Shown here piece after piece: positions 7,388 through 16,177 of a stretch of 32,758 bases of DNA (positions are counted from its first letter, which is position 1; the number at the start of each line of letters is the position of its first letter). This stretch comes from a virus. The DNA lies in IMG/VR virus record IMGVR_UViG_3300037672_001248, positions 1 to 32,758 of that record; one strand, 5' to 3'. The notes under the pieces were generated by a model, which worked only from the letters and a program-made list of their open reading frames with translations, was not told the origin of the DNA and did not search any database. The position numbers and the translations under genes are program-made.

Positions 7388-7734
7388 GCATTATCCATTT
7401 CTAAAATACTGAGTGTAACATCTAATGCACTCGCAGTGCTACTTAAAACTTTTATGGCATCTGTCTGCTGTAATACCAATTTTTGTCCTGCAAACATTTC
7501 TAGTGTGCTGTTCTGTGGCACACTAACTCCACTTAATAATAGAACATCTGCATTCGTTTCTGTGTCTGCTGTATCAGATACCAGCGTGACAGTTACTGTA
7601 ATATTTGCTGCGGCCTTGTTAGCCAGCACAAGTCCTAGCACCACTGATGTCTTACTGGCAGGCACTGTATAGACTGTATCTGCTGTGCTTGCACTTGTAT
7701 CTGCTTTTGTTTTAACTTTAAATACGCTCGCCAT
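7384..7734 (-). CDS. Small virion protein, beta-sandwich (fibre-associated)
   Basis: A 116-aa protein with no cysteine: 'KTSVVLGLVLANKAAANITVTVTLV', then 'SGVSVPQNSTLEMFAGQKLVLQQTDAIKV', then 'VTLSILEM'. The order of strands matches the first 110 residues of the 482-aa fibre encoded just upstream ('RFTVIGLSFTNVSDSIVYVDATL', 'LPVGSSLRAINSGEKLTM', 'VIASFASI'), so the two share a domain. Similar small proteins occur beside fibre and neck genes in marine myoviruses. A structural role is likely; whether it decorates a fibre or the baseplate cannot be told from sequence. Confidence 0.68.
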   Translation of the reverse strand: MASVFKVKTKADTSASTADTVYTVPASKTSVVLGLVLANKAAANITVTVTLVSDTADTETNADVLLLSGVSVPQNSTLEMFAGQKLVLQQTDAIKVLSSTASALDVTLSILEMDNA

Positions 7735-7737
7735 TAT

Positions 7738-9186
7738 TTATCCTAATGCTATTGCAGCAACGATTGGATCTAAATCGCCTGCAGTGTTTGGAGTGTTTAC
7801 CCATTGGTTATTATTGTAAACCAATATATCATTATTCTGTGGATTAGTTGTGGTTACATTTGCTAGTGAACCTAGAGTGATTGCACCCCCACCAGCGGTG
7901 ATTGTAATATTTCCACTTGAATCACTTGTAGTGGTAATACCTGAACCTCCAATTAGCTTAATGTTCTGATTTACACCTACTGTTTTGTATTGATCATCAT
8001 CTGCTGCGATCCTCCAAAGCACACTCGGACCGGTGATACCAATACCATTTGTAATGTGAGAAACGGTAATACCGTTATAGCCTCTGAACTGCACCGTGTT
8101 GTTTACAGTTACATCCTGATATGTACCTGCTTGATCACCCTTTCGCCACGCGACATCTGTGTTTTGCACATAACTTGTAAGATCTGCACCATTTATTGTT
8201 ATATTGCCATTTGCATCACTTGTTGTTGTAACATTGGTGCCTCCTTTTATAGCAAAGTTTGCGCCAATACTTAATTGTTTATATTGTAAATCATCAGCTC
8301 CTATGTTCAACAGATTAGCGGGTCCAGAAATAACAATGCCACCACTGCCATCGTTACTGGTTGTGATATTATTACCGCCTTTTATTTGTATCGTTTCATT
8401 TATTAAAACAGGATCTGTGGTAGTGTCATCTGTGGTAATACTGAAAGCAGTGGCAGTGTTTTGCACATAATTAGAAAGATCAGGTCCAGCAATTACTATG
8501 TTTCCTACTGCATCGCTAGTTGTTGAAACATTTTGTGTACCGCTGACTTTTATCCTGTTTCCTACAATTATATTTCGGTATGTATCATTATCCGCACTAA
8601 TCTGCCAAGCTACATCTGTGCTTTGTACATAAGATGTAAGATCTGGACCAGTAAAAGTTATACGGCCTTCTGCATCACTTGCAGTTGATATATTTTGGGT
8701 GCCACGTAATTCTAGTGTTTCTCCAATCTTGATATCTTTGACTGAACTATCATCTGCTGCCACACCAATATGTAAATCTTGCGGTACAACACCTACCCTT
8801 ATTTTATTACCATTCCTTACTATTCGTATGCCTTCACCTTCAAGCAGTTGTACTTCAGTGTCAAGACCTTGTTCTACGATACTAGCAAAACTAGCAATAA
8901 CGTCAATAGAATTATTTGCCGATGCACTTACTTTGAAATTACTGTTGAACCCCATTGTAAGTTTTTCGCCAGAATTGATGGCTCTGAGACTGCTACCAAC
9001 TGGCAGCATCACATCTTTCATGTAGTAGCCATCATCCAAGGTGGCATCTACGTAAACAATACTATCACTCACATTAGTGAAACTTAGACCAATCACAGTG
9101 AAACGATTATTAGCTGTGGTTTCTAAAAGGGTAGTTTGGGTTGTGCCTAAATTTTTTAAAATTTTATTTCCTACCACAGTTGTCAT
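7738..9186 (-). CDS. Repeat-containing tail fibre protein (482 aa)
   Basis: The N-terminal domain (1-110) matches the 116-aa neighbour. Residues about 135-430 are six tandem copies of a roughly 50-residue unit. Each unit begins near 'ADDxxYKxIxVG', passes through '(L/K)xGGxNxTTTSD' and ends 'GNIxIxGPDLTSYVQ'. Degenerate units appear at positions three and five. Such units form repetitive trimeric beta shafts in phage fibres. The C-terminus 'LGSLANVTTTNPQNND' plus 'ILVYNNNQWVN' is a widespread fibre-tip or connector motif, and the end '(D)PIVAAIALG' resembles the end of the 690-aa protein upstream. It belongs to the leftward late operon, 3 nt after that gene. Confidence 0.82.
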   Translation of the reverse strand: MTTVVGNKILKNLGTTQTTLLETTANNRFTVIGLSFTNVSDSIVYVDATLDDGYYMKDVMLPVGSSLRAINSGEKLTMGFNSNFKVSASANNSIDVIASFASIVEQGLDTEVQLLEGEGIRIVRNGNKIRVGVVPQDLHIGVAADDSSVKDIKIGETLELRGTQNISTASDAEGRITFTGPDLTSYVQSTDVAWQISADNDTYRNIIVGNRIKVSGTQNVSTTSDAVGNIVIAGPDLSNYVQNTATAFSITTDDTTTDPVLINETIQIKGGNNITTSNDGSGGIVISGPANLLNIGADDLQYKQLSIGANFAIKGGTNVTTTSDANGNITINGADLTSYVQNTDVAWRKGDQAGTYQDVTVNNTVQFRGYNGITVSHITNGIGITGPSVLWRIAADDDQYKTVGVNQNIKLIGGSGITTTSDSSGNITITAGGGAITLGSLANVTTTNPQNNDILVYNNNQWVNTPNTAGDLDPIVAAIALG

Positions 9187-9189
9187 TTG

Positions 9190-11262
9190 TTATCCAAATA
9201 TAAGTGCATTAATAAATCCATCATCAGAAGCAGCACCTCCGCCTCCTTCTGTGTTACCTATTTCGATAATAGCATTGTTGCTATCTCTAACATATATTTT
9301 TTTATCTACTGTATTTACCGCAAGTTCACCCTCTTCAATATCAGCTGCACTTGGTATCTCAAATGATACTTCACTGCGCCTAGGTTTAATTTTTGCTAAA
9401 AATCCAGTCGTTGTACCAGTGCCGGTTCCGTATATACCGCCGTTGATAACATTTGTCCAATCAGGTGTACCACTGTTTGAATAGAGTATGTAACCACCAG
9501 TGCCAGCAGTAGTTACCTGTAAATTACCAGTCCCATTACCATAGAGTATTGCATTAGAAGTTACAGTGGCTAACCCTGTACCACCATTAGCCACAGGTAA
9601 TTGATTTGTAACCTTGGCTGAGAGATCAATTGTGGTATTTGCAATTTTTGCATTCACAACACCTTGATCTTTAATTCTCACAATATCATTATTGATTTCA
9701 AGTGTGCTGTTATCTGTTTGCACAGTCAGTGTGTTACCAGCCTTTATAAGACCAGCACCAGCATCTATCTGTCCTGCACCTGAAAACTGCTCAAAAGTAA
9801 TATCCGTAGTGCCAAATGTTGGGCTTCCATTATGGGTTGCTACAAAACCATTGTTTGCATTTACCGACCCTTGCTCTACAAAAGTAAAAGAGCCTCCTGT
9901 GACATCCACAGAACTATCTGCATCTTCTGTGCGTTTTATTACCCAAGGAGTTGATCCACTACCTGTGTCAGTGACATAATAAAAACCGTTCTGGGTTTGA
10001 TCAGTCTGGTCCTTGACTAAGATCCTATCATTTGCCTGCAGAGTGATAGTGTCAATAATCAATGCAGCATTTGCGGTGCTGGTTAGAGAAAAGGTTACAA
10101 AACTATAGTTTGATGGTAAATTTTGTGTTGTTGCTACTTTACATGATGCTTTAACATCAAGCCCATTAGACAAAGAATCAACATAGGCTTTTGGTGCTAG
10201 ACTGTGAGAACTAAATGCTCCTCGTGTGTGATAATCAGAACCAACTGTAATAGTGCCTGTGCTACCAAACGGAGATATATCTAGATCTTGGTTTACATCA
10301 CTTGCATGCCATTTGTTATCTGCGTTGTATCTCAACAAACTTCCTGTTGATACATTTGTTGTAGATACATTTCCTAAATCTTGTAGATCAAGTGTAGGTG
10401 CTTGGAGAATTAGATTGACTTCATTAGGTGCTTGGATTGGAGTGGTACCACTCGGTAGTCTACCAGTGACTGCATACAACACATTATTGAAATCTATCAT
10501 GTCTCCAGCATAATATCCGTCACTACTGCTTGCATCATAATCACCAACGAACTTAAATCCGTTTATTAAAAGTTTCCAATCACTTTGTACTAGGCCTGTG
10601 GTGGCATTTAATGGCTGCTGGGTGGTACCAGCTTCTGCTACTACTACATAAGATTTGCCATGGAATTCTACTACTTGCCGATAAACATATGTGCCTGCAC
10701 TCCATGTGCCTTGCGGATCAAATCCTGGAATTACAACATCAAAACTTGCTGCAGTGTTGCTAGGAGTTTGACTATTTGTGGTAGCAGTCTTAGCTCGATA
10801 TAAAGAGCCTTGCCATCTTACCATATCTCCTTCTGCAAGTACAGTAGTACCATTGTAAGTTGAAATGTAATTACCAAAACCTTGCGCTAATGGAGCCCAA
10901 TATCCTGTGGCATTAGCAACCTCTGTAGCAGGATTACTCGTGCTAGTAGGGACTTCTGCCACAGCAATGTAACTGGTATTTGCATAGAATACTATGTCAT
11001 TTTTATAATATATTTTATTGTCATTCCAGGTAGTGTGGAATTGAAAACCTTCTGTGATCTTTTTGAAACTAGATTGGCCTGTTGTGCTAGGAGGTCGATT
11101 GCCACTGTCAGTGTCAACCACTGTGGTTATCCCCGTAGCAGTGACCACATATAATGATCCACTATGGGTAACAGCATCAAAAAATTCTAGATCGGTTCCA
11201 TTAAGAGTACTGTACTCTCCTTTGAAATTTAATCTTACCCTGCCTAAATTTAAAGTTGCCAT
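9190..11262 (-). CDS. Large tail fibre protein with CBM-like repeats (690 aa)
   Basis: It starts MATLNLGRVRLNFKGEYSTL. Residues about 60-270 hold four modules of the form 'xWxxGxxYxxGDxVxxxGxxYxAxxx', for example 'YNGTTVLAEGDMVRWQGSLY' and 'WSAGTYVYRQVVEFHGKSYV'. These resemble CBM5/12 chitin-binding-like domains and suggest polysaccharide contact. A middle domain of about 200 residues ('KAYVDSLSNGLDVKA' to 'FEQFSGAGQIDAGAGL') is repeated in the 858-aa protein. 'LPVANGGTGLATVTSNA' is a classic fibre motif. Near the C-terminus an Mtd_N-like 'EEGELAVNTVDKKIYVRD' segment appears. A structural role is well supported; its place within the fibre is inferred. Confidence 0.85.
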   Translation of the reverse strand: MATLNLGRVRLNFKGEYSTLNGTDLEFFDAVTHSGSLYVVTATGITTVVDTDSGNRPPSTTGQSSFKKITEGFQFHTTWNDNKIYYKNDIVFYANTSYIAVAEVPTSTSNPATEVANATGYWAPLAQGFGNYISTYNGTTVLAEGDMVRWQGSLYRAKTATTNSQTPSNTAASFDVVIPGFDPQGTWSAGTYVYRQVVEFHGKSYVVVAEAGTTQQPLNATTGLVQSDWKLLINGFKFVGDYDASSSDGYYAGDMIDFNNVLYAVTGRLPSGTTPIQAPNEVNLILQAPTLDLQDLGNVSTTNVSTGSLLRYNADNKWHASDVNQDLDISPFGSTGTITVGSDYHTRGAFSSHSLAPKAYVDSLSNGLDVKASCKVATTQNLPSNYSFVTFSLTSTANAALIIDTITLQANDRILVKDQTDQTQNGFYYVTDTGSGSTPWVIKRTEDADSSVDVTGGSFTFVEQGSVNANNGFVATHNGSPTFGTTDITFEQFSGAGQIDAGAGLIKAGNTLTVQTDNSTLEINNDIVRIKDQGVVNAKIANTTIDLSAKVTNQLPVANGGTGLATVTSNAILYGNGTGNLQVTTAGTGGYILYSNSGTPDWTNVINGGIYGTGTGTTTGFLAKIKPRRSEVSFEIPSAADIEEGELAVNTVDKKIYVRDSNNAIIEIGNTEGGGGAASDDGFINALIFG

Positions 11263-11273
11263 ACTATGTCCTT

Positions 11274-12176
11274 TTATTCATCTGTTAAGATAAATTCTCC
11301 GTTGCTGTTTATTTTGGCATTATCGCTGTTAAAAGTATCAACATGATGTAACAACATATCTCCATCATCTGCAATAGAAATATCTATAATTACTCCAATT
11401 GCACCTCCACCTGATCCAGTACCAAACCGTGTATTGTTAATTGTCAATTGCTTATAGGTGCTTCCTGTTGGATTTGTAAGGATTTCAATACCAGATCCTG
11501 CAACAATTTCTATTATATCTAAACCTGTTGCAACTAAATCTGTTTCACCGCTTACTTTCCAAGTCTTGAAAGTAGAGTTCATCTGTATTTTTACTGCACC
11601 TGATCCTAGATCTGTTACATCAAATCCGCTATCAGTATCAAAACGAATATCAGTTACATTGTTTACAGTTGTTAATGCTGTATTATTAGAATTTATTTTT
11701 TTTACTGTTAAAGGATTAGCAACTGATGCGAAGGAAAAACTACCTGCACCATCTGTTTGTAAAAATTGTCCAGATTGTCCGTCACTTATACCTAAATTTG
11801 TAATTGATGTAGGCACTACAGGTGGTGTTAAAGAAAATACACCTGTAGCATTATTATATGATAAATCACCAGTGCCACTTGCAGTATTAGTAGTGGCACT
11901 GAAATCTGCTTTTGTAATTATAGTTGCATCAAGATCATCTAGCACAGTCTTTAAAGTATTACTAGAACTATATGTTAATCCACTGCTATCAATAGAAAAG
12001 TTATCTTCTTTATCCTCCACAATGCTTATGATCTGTTCCGCACCATTAGAGTCTAAATGTTTGAAAAATAACTTTCCGTCTCTAGTATTGACTGCAAGTT
12101 CACCATATTCTAGATCTGATGCAGTAGGAACACTGCCAACAGTAGATGACCTTTTTAATTGTATTTGTGTTGTCAT
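11274..12176 (-). CDS. Tail fibre protein with Mtd_N-like N-terminus (300 aa)
   Basis: It starts MTTQIQLKRSSTVGSVPTAS and continues 'EYGELAVNTRDGKLFFKHLD'. This N-terminal beta-prism resembles the first domain of the Bordetella phage major tropism determinant and is common at the base of marine phage fibres. The rest is Ser/Thr/Asn-rich with 'NATGVFSLTPPVVPTSI' and 'LGISDGQSGQFLQTDGAGSF', typical of fibre shaft repeats. The end is acidic ('NSNGEFILTDE'). It lies between two larger fibre genes with short gaps, so it is probably another segment of one compound fibre. Confidence 0.8.
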   Translation of the reverse strand: MTTQIQLKRSSTVGSVPTASDLEYGELAVNTRDGKLFFKHLDSNGAEQIISIVEDKEDNFSIDSSGLTYSSSNTLKTVLDDLDATIITKADFSATTNTASGTGDLSYNNATGVFSLTPPVVPTSITNLGISDGQSGQFLQTDGAGSFSFASVANPLTVKKINSNNTALTTVNNVTDIRFDTDSGFDVTDLGSGAVKIQMNSTFKTWKVSGETDLVATGLDIIEIVAGSGIEILTNPTGSTYKQLTINNTRFGTGSGGGAIGVIIDISIADDGDMLLHHVDTFNSDNAKINSNGEFILTDE

Positions 12177-12187
12177 CTATTATCCTG

Positions 12188-14764
12188 TTAGTAACTGCCT
12201 CCGTCAAGTGCGTTTACAGTTGCAAAACCTGATATCACGCTAAATTGGTTAGCATCAAAGTGTGCTATTCCTAAATCACTTTCTGTAATTCCAGTTGCTG
12301 AGGATTTCGTAGCCACGGCTGCATTCATTGCTAATTTGGATTGCAAGATACCAGATGTAGTATAACCACTGGATCCAAAGCTGCCAGAGATAGTAGCTGC
12401 TTTTACCTTATCATTGTCAATTGCACCATCTTTCACACGTAATGCGTCTGCATTTTGCTCTATGGTAACACCATCAAATTTTACGTTAAGTGTGTTACCT
12501 GTTTTGCCCATTGCATCACCAGCAATAATGGTTCCAGCTCCGGAAAACTGAGTAAAGGCAATGGCGGTGGTACCTAATGTAGGGGTACCATTATGTGTTG
12601 TAACAAAACCTGCATCTCCATTTATACTACCAACTTCTACGAAGAAAAATGCACCTCCTGGTAGTTCTGCATCGGTATTAGCATCATCCGCTCTAGTTAA
12701 AACCCATGCAACTCCTGGACTTGTGTTGCCCACTGTGGTAAGAGTGTATATACCATTTTGCACAGCATTAGTTGTACCTCCACCGTCTGCTGTTTGATCT
12801 TTAACCAAGACTCTTTCACCTTGCAACACAGTATGACCATCAATCACAAGAGTAGCATTGGTATCGCTAGCAATTGTACCTGCATTATGGGTGTAAGTCA
12901 CTCCAGCTAATTCTACTGTTGTTGCAACTTTTACTGCATTTTTAATAGCTAGACCAGCTGCAACAGCATCAACATATTTTTTATTTGTAAGGCTATCATC
13001 ACCAAATCCTGTTCTTGTATTATAATTTGAAGGAACTGCTATTGTGCCGTCACCATTTGGCGCCAAGCTAATATTTTGACTGTTAAGTGTTTCTAGTACT
13101 AATGCCGCTGTGTTATCATTGGTTACAATAGTGTTGCCGTTCACAGAAATATTATCTACAACAAGACTAGTAATGCCTGCTATATCTGTTGCACCTGTGG
13201 TGCCTAAAGCAATAGTGGTACTACCTATTTTGATAGAACTATTTACAAGTTTTGCATTTTCAATTGTGGCATTTGATATTTCTGTATTTGTAATTGTACC
13301 GGCTGCAATCTCTGCTGCGGTTATTTCATTGCCTGCAATATTGGTTGCGGTAATTGTATTTGCTGCAATTTTTGTACCTGTTATTGTAGCATCTTTAATG
13401 TTATCAACTTCCACAGCAGCAGCATCTAATTTTGCATGTGTAACATTACCATCTTTTATATTATCAGATTCGACCGCATTAGTAGCTAATTTTACATGGG
13501 TAACAGCGCCTGCGAGTATTTTAGCTTCTGTGACAGCATCATTTTTTATTTCTGTGGTATCAACTGCATCATCAGCAATTTTTGCAGAAGTTATGGCATT
13601 GTTTTTTATATCAGCAGTTTCAATAGTGCCGTTTACAATATGTGTTGAGGTAATGATTGCATCAGCAAGTTTAGCAGCTGATACAGCTCCATCTTTAATT
13701 TTATTTGTTTCTACTGCATTATTTGCTAATTCTGCCGCAGTAATTGTTGATGCTGCAATTTCTTGTGCACCATTAACACTATCTGTACCTCTTACTGAGC
13801 CAGTAGCAAGTTGTGTGGAGTCAATTGCTCCGTTTTGAATGTTAGTGCCTTGAATAGTTGTTGCAGCAATCTTTGCTCCTGTAACTGCTAGGTTTGCAAT
13901 TTCAGATGTGCCTACAGCATCATTTGCAAGATGCTCGTTTTTGACTGCATTATCAGCTATTTTTGTATCATCAATTGCATCTGCACCAATTTTTGTGCCA
14001 ACCACTGCACCTGCAGCGATTTTATCACCTGTCACTGCATTGGTTTTGATTTGTTCTGCATCAACACTGTTAGCGGCAAGATGCGTATTGTCAACTTGAT
14101 CAGTACCAATTTTTGCGCTGGTTACTGCACCATCTGCTAATTTAACTCCTGTAACATTTGCATCAAGAATTTTGGCAGTTGTTACGGCATCTGCATCTAA
14201 TTTTGCAGCATTAACACTACCATTTGCTAATTCTGTGGTACCCACTTTACCAGCAGCTATGCCAAGCGTAGTAGTGCCGAGGTTATCATTATAGGTTATG
14301 TCAATTGCTTGACCTGCATCTTGTGTAAGTGTTCCACCTGAATTGTCTTGCACAAATTCAGTCAATTCTGTTATCACGCCTCCTATACTAATTTTTGGAT
14401 TTTTAATAATCGTAAATCCAGCGTTGTCTGGCAAAAGACTAAGATCTCCACTGGTATCGGTAGTAGTGATAGAATTTCCATCTATTTTAATATTATCAAC
14501 GGAGAATTCATCTATTTTTTTACTACTATCCAAAACAACAGCTTTTCCAGCAGTCACTGCACCAGCAGTAACATCTAACATGTCTGTAAAAAATTTACCA
14601 CCTACTGCTTGAAAGTTTTGTCCGGTAAAATCACCAATAAATAATTTTTCTTTGTGAGAAGTCTCAGTACCAGTCCCGTTATACACATAGACTAATTCAC
14701 CTGAATTTACACTAGATGGGATAGCACCTGTATTAGTACGTTTAATTTGAATTTTGGTTGCCAT
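12188..14764 (-). CDS. Long tail fibre shaft protein (858 aa)
   Basis: The N-terminus MATKIQIKRTNTGAIPSSVN then 'SGELVYVYNGTG' is Mtd_N-like. From about residue 160 to 500 the protein is built of around twenty 15-17-residue units of the pattern 'AVTxAKIADDAVDTTEI', a low-complexity coiled or beta-helical shaft seen in many phage fibres. A domain of about 200 residues follows ('KKYVDAVAAGLAIKN' to 'FTQFSGAGTIIAGDAM') that is paralogous to one in the 690-aa protein. The C-terminus 'FDANQFSVISGFATVNALDG' is likely a trimerisation end. It is the largest gene in the window and sits near the operon start, as expected for a main fibre component. Confidence 0.87.
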   Translation of the reverse strand: MATKIQIKRTNTGAIPSSVNSGELVYVYNGTGTETSHKEKLFIGDFTGQNFQAVGGKFFTDMLDVTAGAVTAGKAVVLDSSKKIDEFSVDNIKIDGNSITTTDTSGDLSLLPDNAGFTIIKNPKISIGGVITELTEFVQDNSGGTLTQDAGQAIDITYNDNLGTTTLGIAAGKVGTTELANGSVNAAKLDADAVTTAKILDANVTGVKLADGAVTSAKIGTDQVDNTHLAANSVDAEQIKTNAVTGDKIAAGAVVGTKIGADAIDDTKIADNAVKNEHLANDAVGTSEIANLAVTGAKIAATTIQGTNIQNGAIDSTQLATGSVRGTDSVNGAQEIAASTITAAELANNAVETNKIKDGAVSAAKLADAIITSTHIVNGTIETADIKNNAITSAKIADDAVDTTEIKNDAVTEAKILAGAVTHVKLATNAVESDNIKDGNVTHAKLDAAAVEVDNIKDATITGTKIAANTITATNIAGNEITAAEIAAGTITNTEISNATIENAKLVNSSIKIGSTTIALGTTGATDIAGITSLVVDNISVNGNTIVTNDNTAALVLETLNSQNISLAPNGDGTIAVPSNYNTRTGFGDDSLTNKKYVDAVAAGLAIKNAVKVATTVELAGVTYTHNAGTIASDTNATLVIDGHTVLQGERVLVKDQTADGGGTTNAVQNGIYTLTTVGNTSPGVAWVLTRADDANTDAELPGGAFFFVEVGSINGDAGFVTTHNGTPTLGTTAIAFTQFSGAGTIIAGDAMGKTGNTLNVKFDGVTIEQNADALRVKDGAIDNDKVKAATISGSFGSSGYTTSGILQSKLAMNAAVATKSSATGITESDLGIAHFDANQFSVISGFATVNALDGGSY

Positions 14765-14773
14765 TATTACTCC

Positions 14774-15322
14774 TTAATATACTCCACCGGTGATAACCAG
14801 TTCACCAGCCTGTGTATCGATTGTATTCGTGCCAGTCCAATTACCACTTTGTAATTGCAGCAGAGCGCCCTCCTGGGCATTTGATGTTTGTGTATTTACC
14901 AGAGTTTCAACATACACCTGTAGGCCAATCTGTGATGGATCAATAGTATTTCCAACAGGTTTAAGAGTACCGTCTGCCTGCTTGACCTGTGTTCCAGCAG
15001 GCAACTCTAATTGATTATTGGCATTAACTTTAATTTGTTGATCACCAACATATAACCCACCATCGTCACTGACATATAAAGCCTGCCAAGCAGCATCAGG
15101 TGATCCTAAATCATATGTATCGTCAGTTGCTGGTTGAATATTCTGTTCGAGATTATCCATATTCACAGTGCTATCAGTCATAATACTAACACCACCTTGA
15201 GTCACACCATCACTTAATTTAAGTTTTCCATCCTCAGCATAGAAAATATCGCCTTTATCACCTACAAAATTCGCAGCTACAGCAGTAGGTTTATAAGATG
15301 CCCATACCTTGTATAGTGACAT
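14774..15322 (-). CDS. Tail fibre or baseplate-proximal structural protein (182 aa)
   Basis: It starts MSLYKVWASYKPTAVAANFV, followed by 'GDIFYAEDGKLKLSDG', an Mtd_N-like strand pair. Residues 65-90 read 'TDDTYDLGSPDAAWQALYVS', a variant of the fibre motif 'YDLGSxxxxWxxLYLS'. The remaining half is beta-rich and ends 'LVITGGVY'. Its size and position as the second gene of the operon suggest a connector between baseplate and long fibre. SD-like AAGGATAAATT precedes the ATG. Structural role likely; exact location unknown. Confidence 0.75.
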   Translation of the reverse strand: MSLYKVWASYKPTAVAANFVGDKGDIFYAEDGKLKLSDGVTQGGVSIMTDSTVNMDNLEQNIQPATDDTYDLGSPDAAWQALYVSDDGGLYVGDQQIKVNANNQLELPAGTQVKQADGTLKPVGNTIDPSQIGLQVYVETLVNTQTSNAQEGALLQLQSGNWTGTNTIDTQAGELVITGGVY

Positions 15323-15331
15323 AATTTATCC

Positions 15332-15568
15332 TTAATTAACTTCGTCTTCTTCTGCATCATCTGTTAATTGTGCGCCTACGATAGATTTTTTGCCGTTTGA
15401 TACTTTGTCTAGTTCTATTTGTTGTTGCTGTGGTCCAACAAATATTGGATCAGCATCTTCTGGTTCTGGATCTTCCTGTGTTTGACCCGCAACATCTATT
15501 TCCGGGTCACCATCGCCATTAATCTTAATGTTTATAGGTACATTAATAGTAAATTCTTTTGCTCGCAT
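15332..15568 (-). CDS. Small acidic protein heading the fibre operon (78 aa)
   Basis: It starts MRAKEFTINVPINIKINGDG and is strongly acidic, with 'EDPEPEDADPIFVG' and a 'DDAEEDEVN' tail. 'MRAKEF' starts are familiar in small proteins of large marine phages, but I cannot assign a family. A good SD (AAGGATA) precedes the ATG, and a CTAAATAT late-promoter-like box lies about 17 nt further upstream, so this is probably the first gene of the leftward fibre transcript. The PQQQQIELDKVSNGKK stretch may be a linker. Function unknown. Confidence 0.65.
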   Translation of the reverse strand: MRAKEFTINVPINIKINGDGDPEIDVAGQTQEDPEPEDADPIFVGPQQQQIELDKVSNGKKSIVGAQLTDDAEEDEVN

Positions 15569-15584
15569 ATCATATCCTTATACT

Positions 15585-15592
15585 ATATTTAG
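15585..15592 (-). promoter_or_regulatory. Late-promoter-like box CTAAATAT for the fibre operon
   Basis: On the minus strand this reads GCTAAATATAG, about 17 nt before the start of the first operon gene. The same octamer is found before the methyltransferase gene, and TAAATAT cores precede two other leftward genes. T4-type late promoters have a TATAAATA -10 element recognised by a phage sigma factor, with no -35; none is seen here. Assignment is inferred from recurrence and position. Confidence 0.5.
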
Positions 15593-15612
15593 CCGTGTTT
15601 GTTTTACGTGGA

Positions 15613-16140
15613 TTAATTGTATATCGCAGCCCATAGATGTTTGCTTACACTTTTTTTGAAGGTTATAGGCCTAGTATCTTGGATTTCATGAACAGCCTTA
15701 GCAACTGCAGGCATTTGAACATCATCAAAAATTATCACTTTGCTATCTTTTACTTTCGCATAATCATGCATTACTGTTTCGTAGCTATGACCTCCATCAA
15801 TATAAACAAAATCAAACACTGTTACTCTAAGTGTATCCTGCGTATAACCTTGAAAAAGTTTATATCTTAGGTTTGGATACCATTCTACTACTTTATCTAA
15901 TGTGTTTGTTGCAACCTGTAGATAGCAAGGACCTTTTCCGTTTCGTTCTGATTTATGAAATGCTTTGTCAACTCGTCCTTCAAATATGTCATATCCATAA
16001 TATGTTAATTTACTATCATTGTAAAAATGTGATATAAGTTGTTTTGCGGTTGAACACTTGTGAACGCCAATTTCTCCTATCAAATTATACCGTCCTTGGG
16101 GTATTAATTCTTTAAATTCTTCAAATAGTACTTGCTTCAC
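15613..16140 (-). CDS. SAM-dependent methyltransferase (Methyltransf_24-like)
   Basis: A 175-aa protein starting at GTG (16140) with AGGAAACA as SD. 'LIGEIGVHKCSTAKQL' (residues about 20-35) is the glycine-containing motif I of class I methyltransferases. 'YYGYDIFEG' carries the acidic motif II residue, and 'FDFVYIDGGHSYETVMHDY' holds the DGGH signature of the Methyltransf_24 / CmcI-like group. 'KVIIFDDV' is the following beta strand. Relatives methylate sugars or small molecules in glycan clusters. In a phage beside fibre genes it could modify a glycan or virion component, but the substrate is unknown. A CTAAATAT box lies just upstream. Confidence 0.8.
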   Translation of the reverse strand: MKQVLFEEFKELIPQGRYNLIGEIGVHKCSTAKQLISHFYNDSKLTYYGYDIFEGRVDKAFHKSERNGKGPCYLQVATNTLDKVVEWYPNLRYKLFQGYTQDTLRVTVFDFVYIDGGHSYETVMHDYAKVKDSKVIIFDDVQMPAVAKAVHEIQDTRPITFKKSVSKHLWAAIYN

Positions 16141-16158
16141 ACTGTTTCCTTGATGTCA

Positions 16159-16166
16159 ATATTTAG
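16159..16166 (-). promoter_or_regulatory. Late-promoter-like box CTAAATAT before the methyltransferase
   Basis: Minus-strand CTAAATAT, 19 nt before the GTG start, identical to the box before the fibre operon. The intergenic gap to the divergent ALAS gene is only 37 nt. On the plus strand the same gap contains TTAAATAC close to the ALAS ATG, which may be a divergent counterpart. Assignment is by recurrence only. Confidence 0.45.
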
Positions 16167-16177
16167 TTAAATACGTT

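Noticed and set aside
7738-12176. Possible diversity-generating retroelement, because of Mtd_N-like fibre domains
   Set aside because: No reverse transcriptase gene and no template/variable repeat pair with adenine-biased mismatches is visible in the window. Mtd_N-like folds alone are common in fibres.
11458-12243. A 261-aa plus-strand ORF opposite the 300-aa fibre gene
   Set aside because: Shadow of a well-supported fibre gene with an Mtd_N-like N-terminus on the other strand; no ribosome site and no motif.
13110-13838. A 242-aa plus-strand ORF opposite the long fibre gene
   Set aside because: It is the reverse complement of the low-complexity 15-17-residue fibre repeats. It has no SD, lacks any recognised motif, and its composition (Ser/Ala/Val runs) mirrors the antisense frame.
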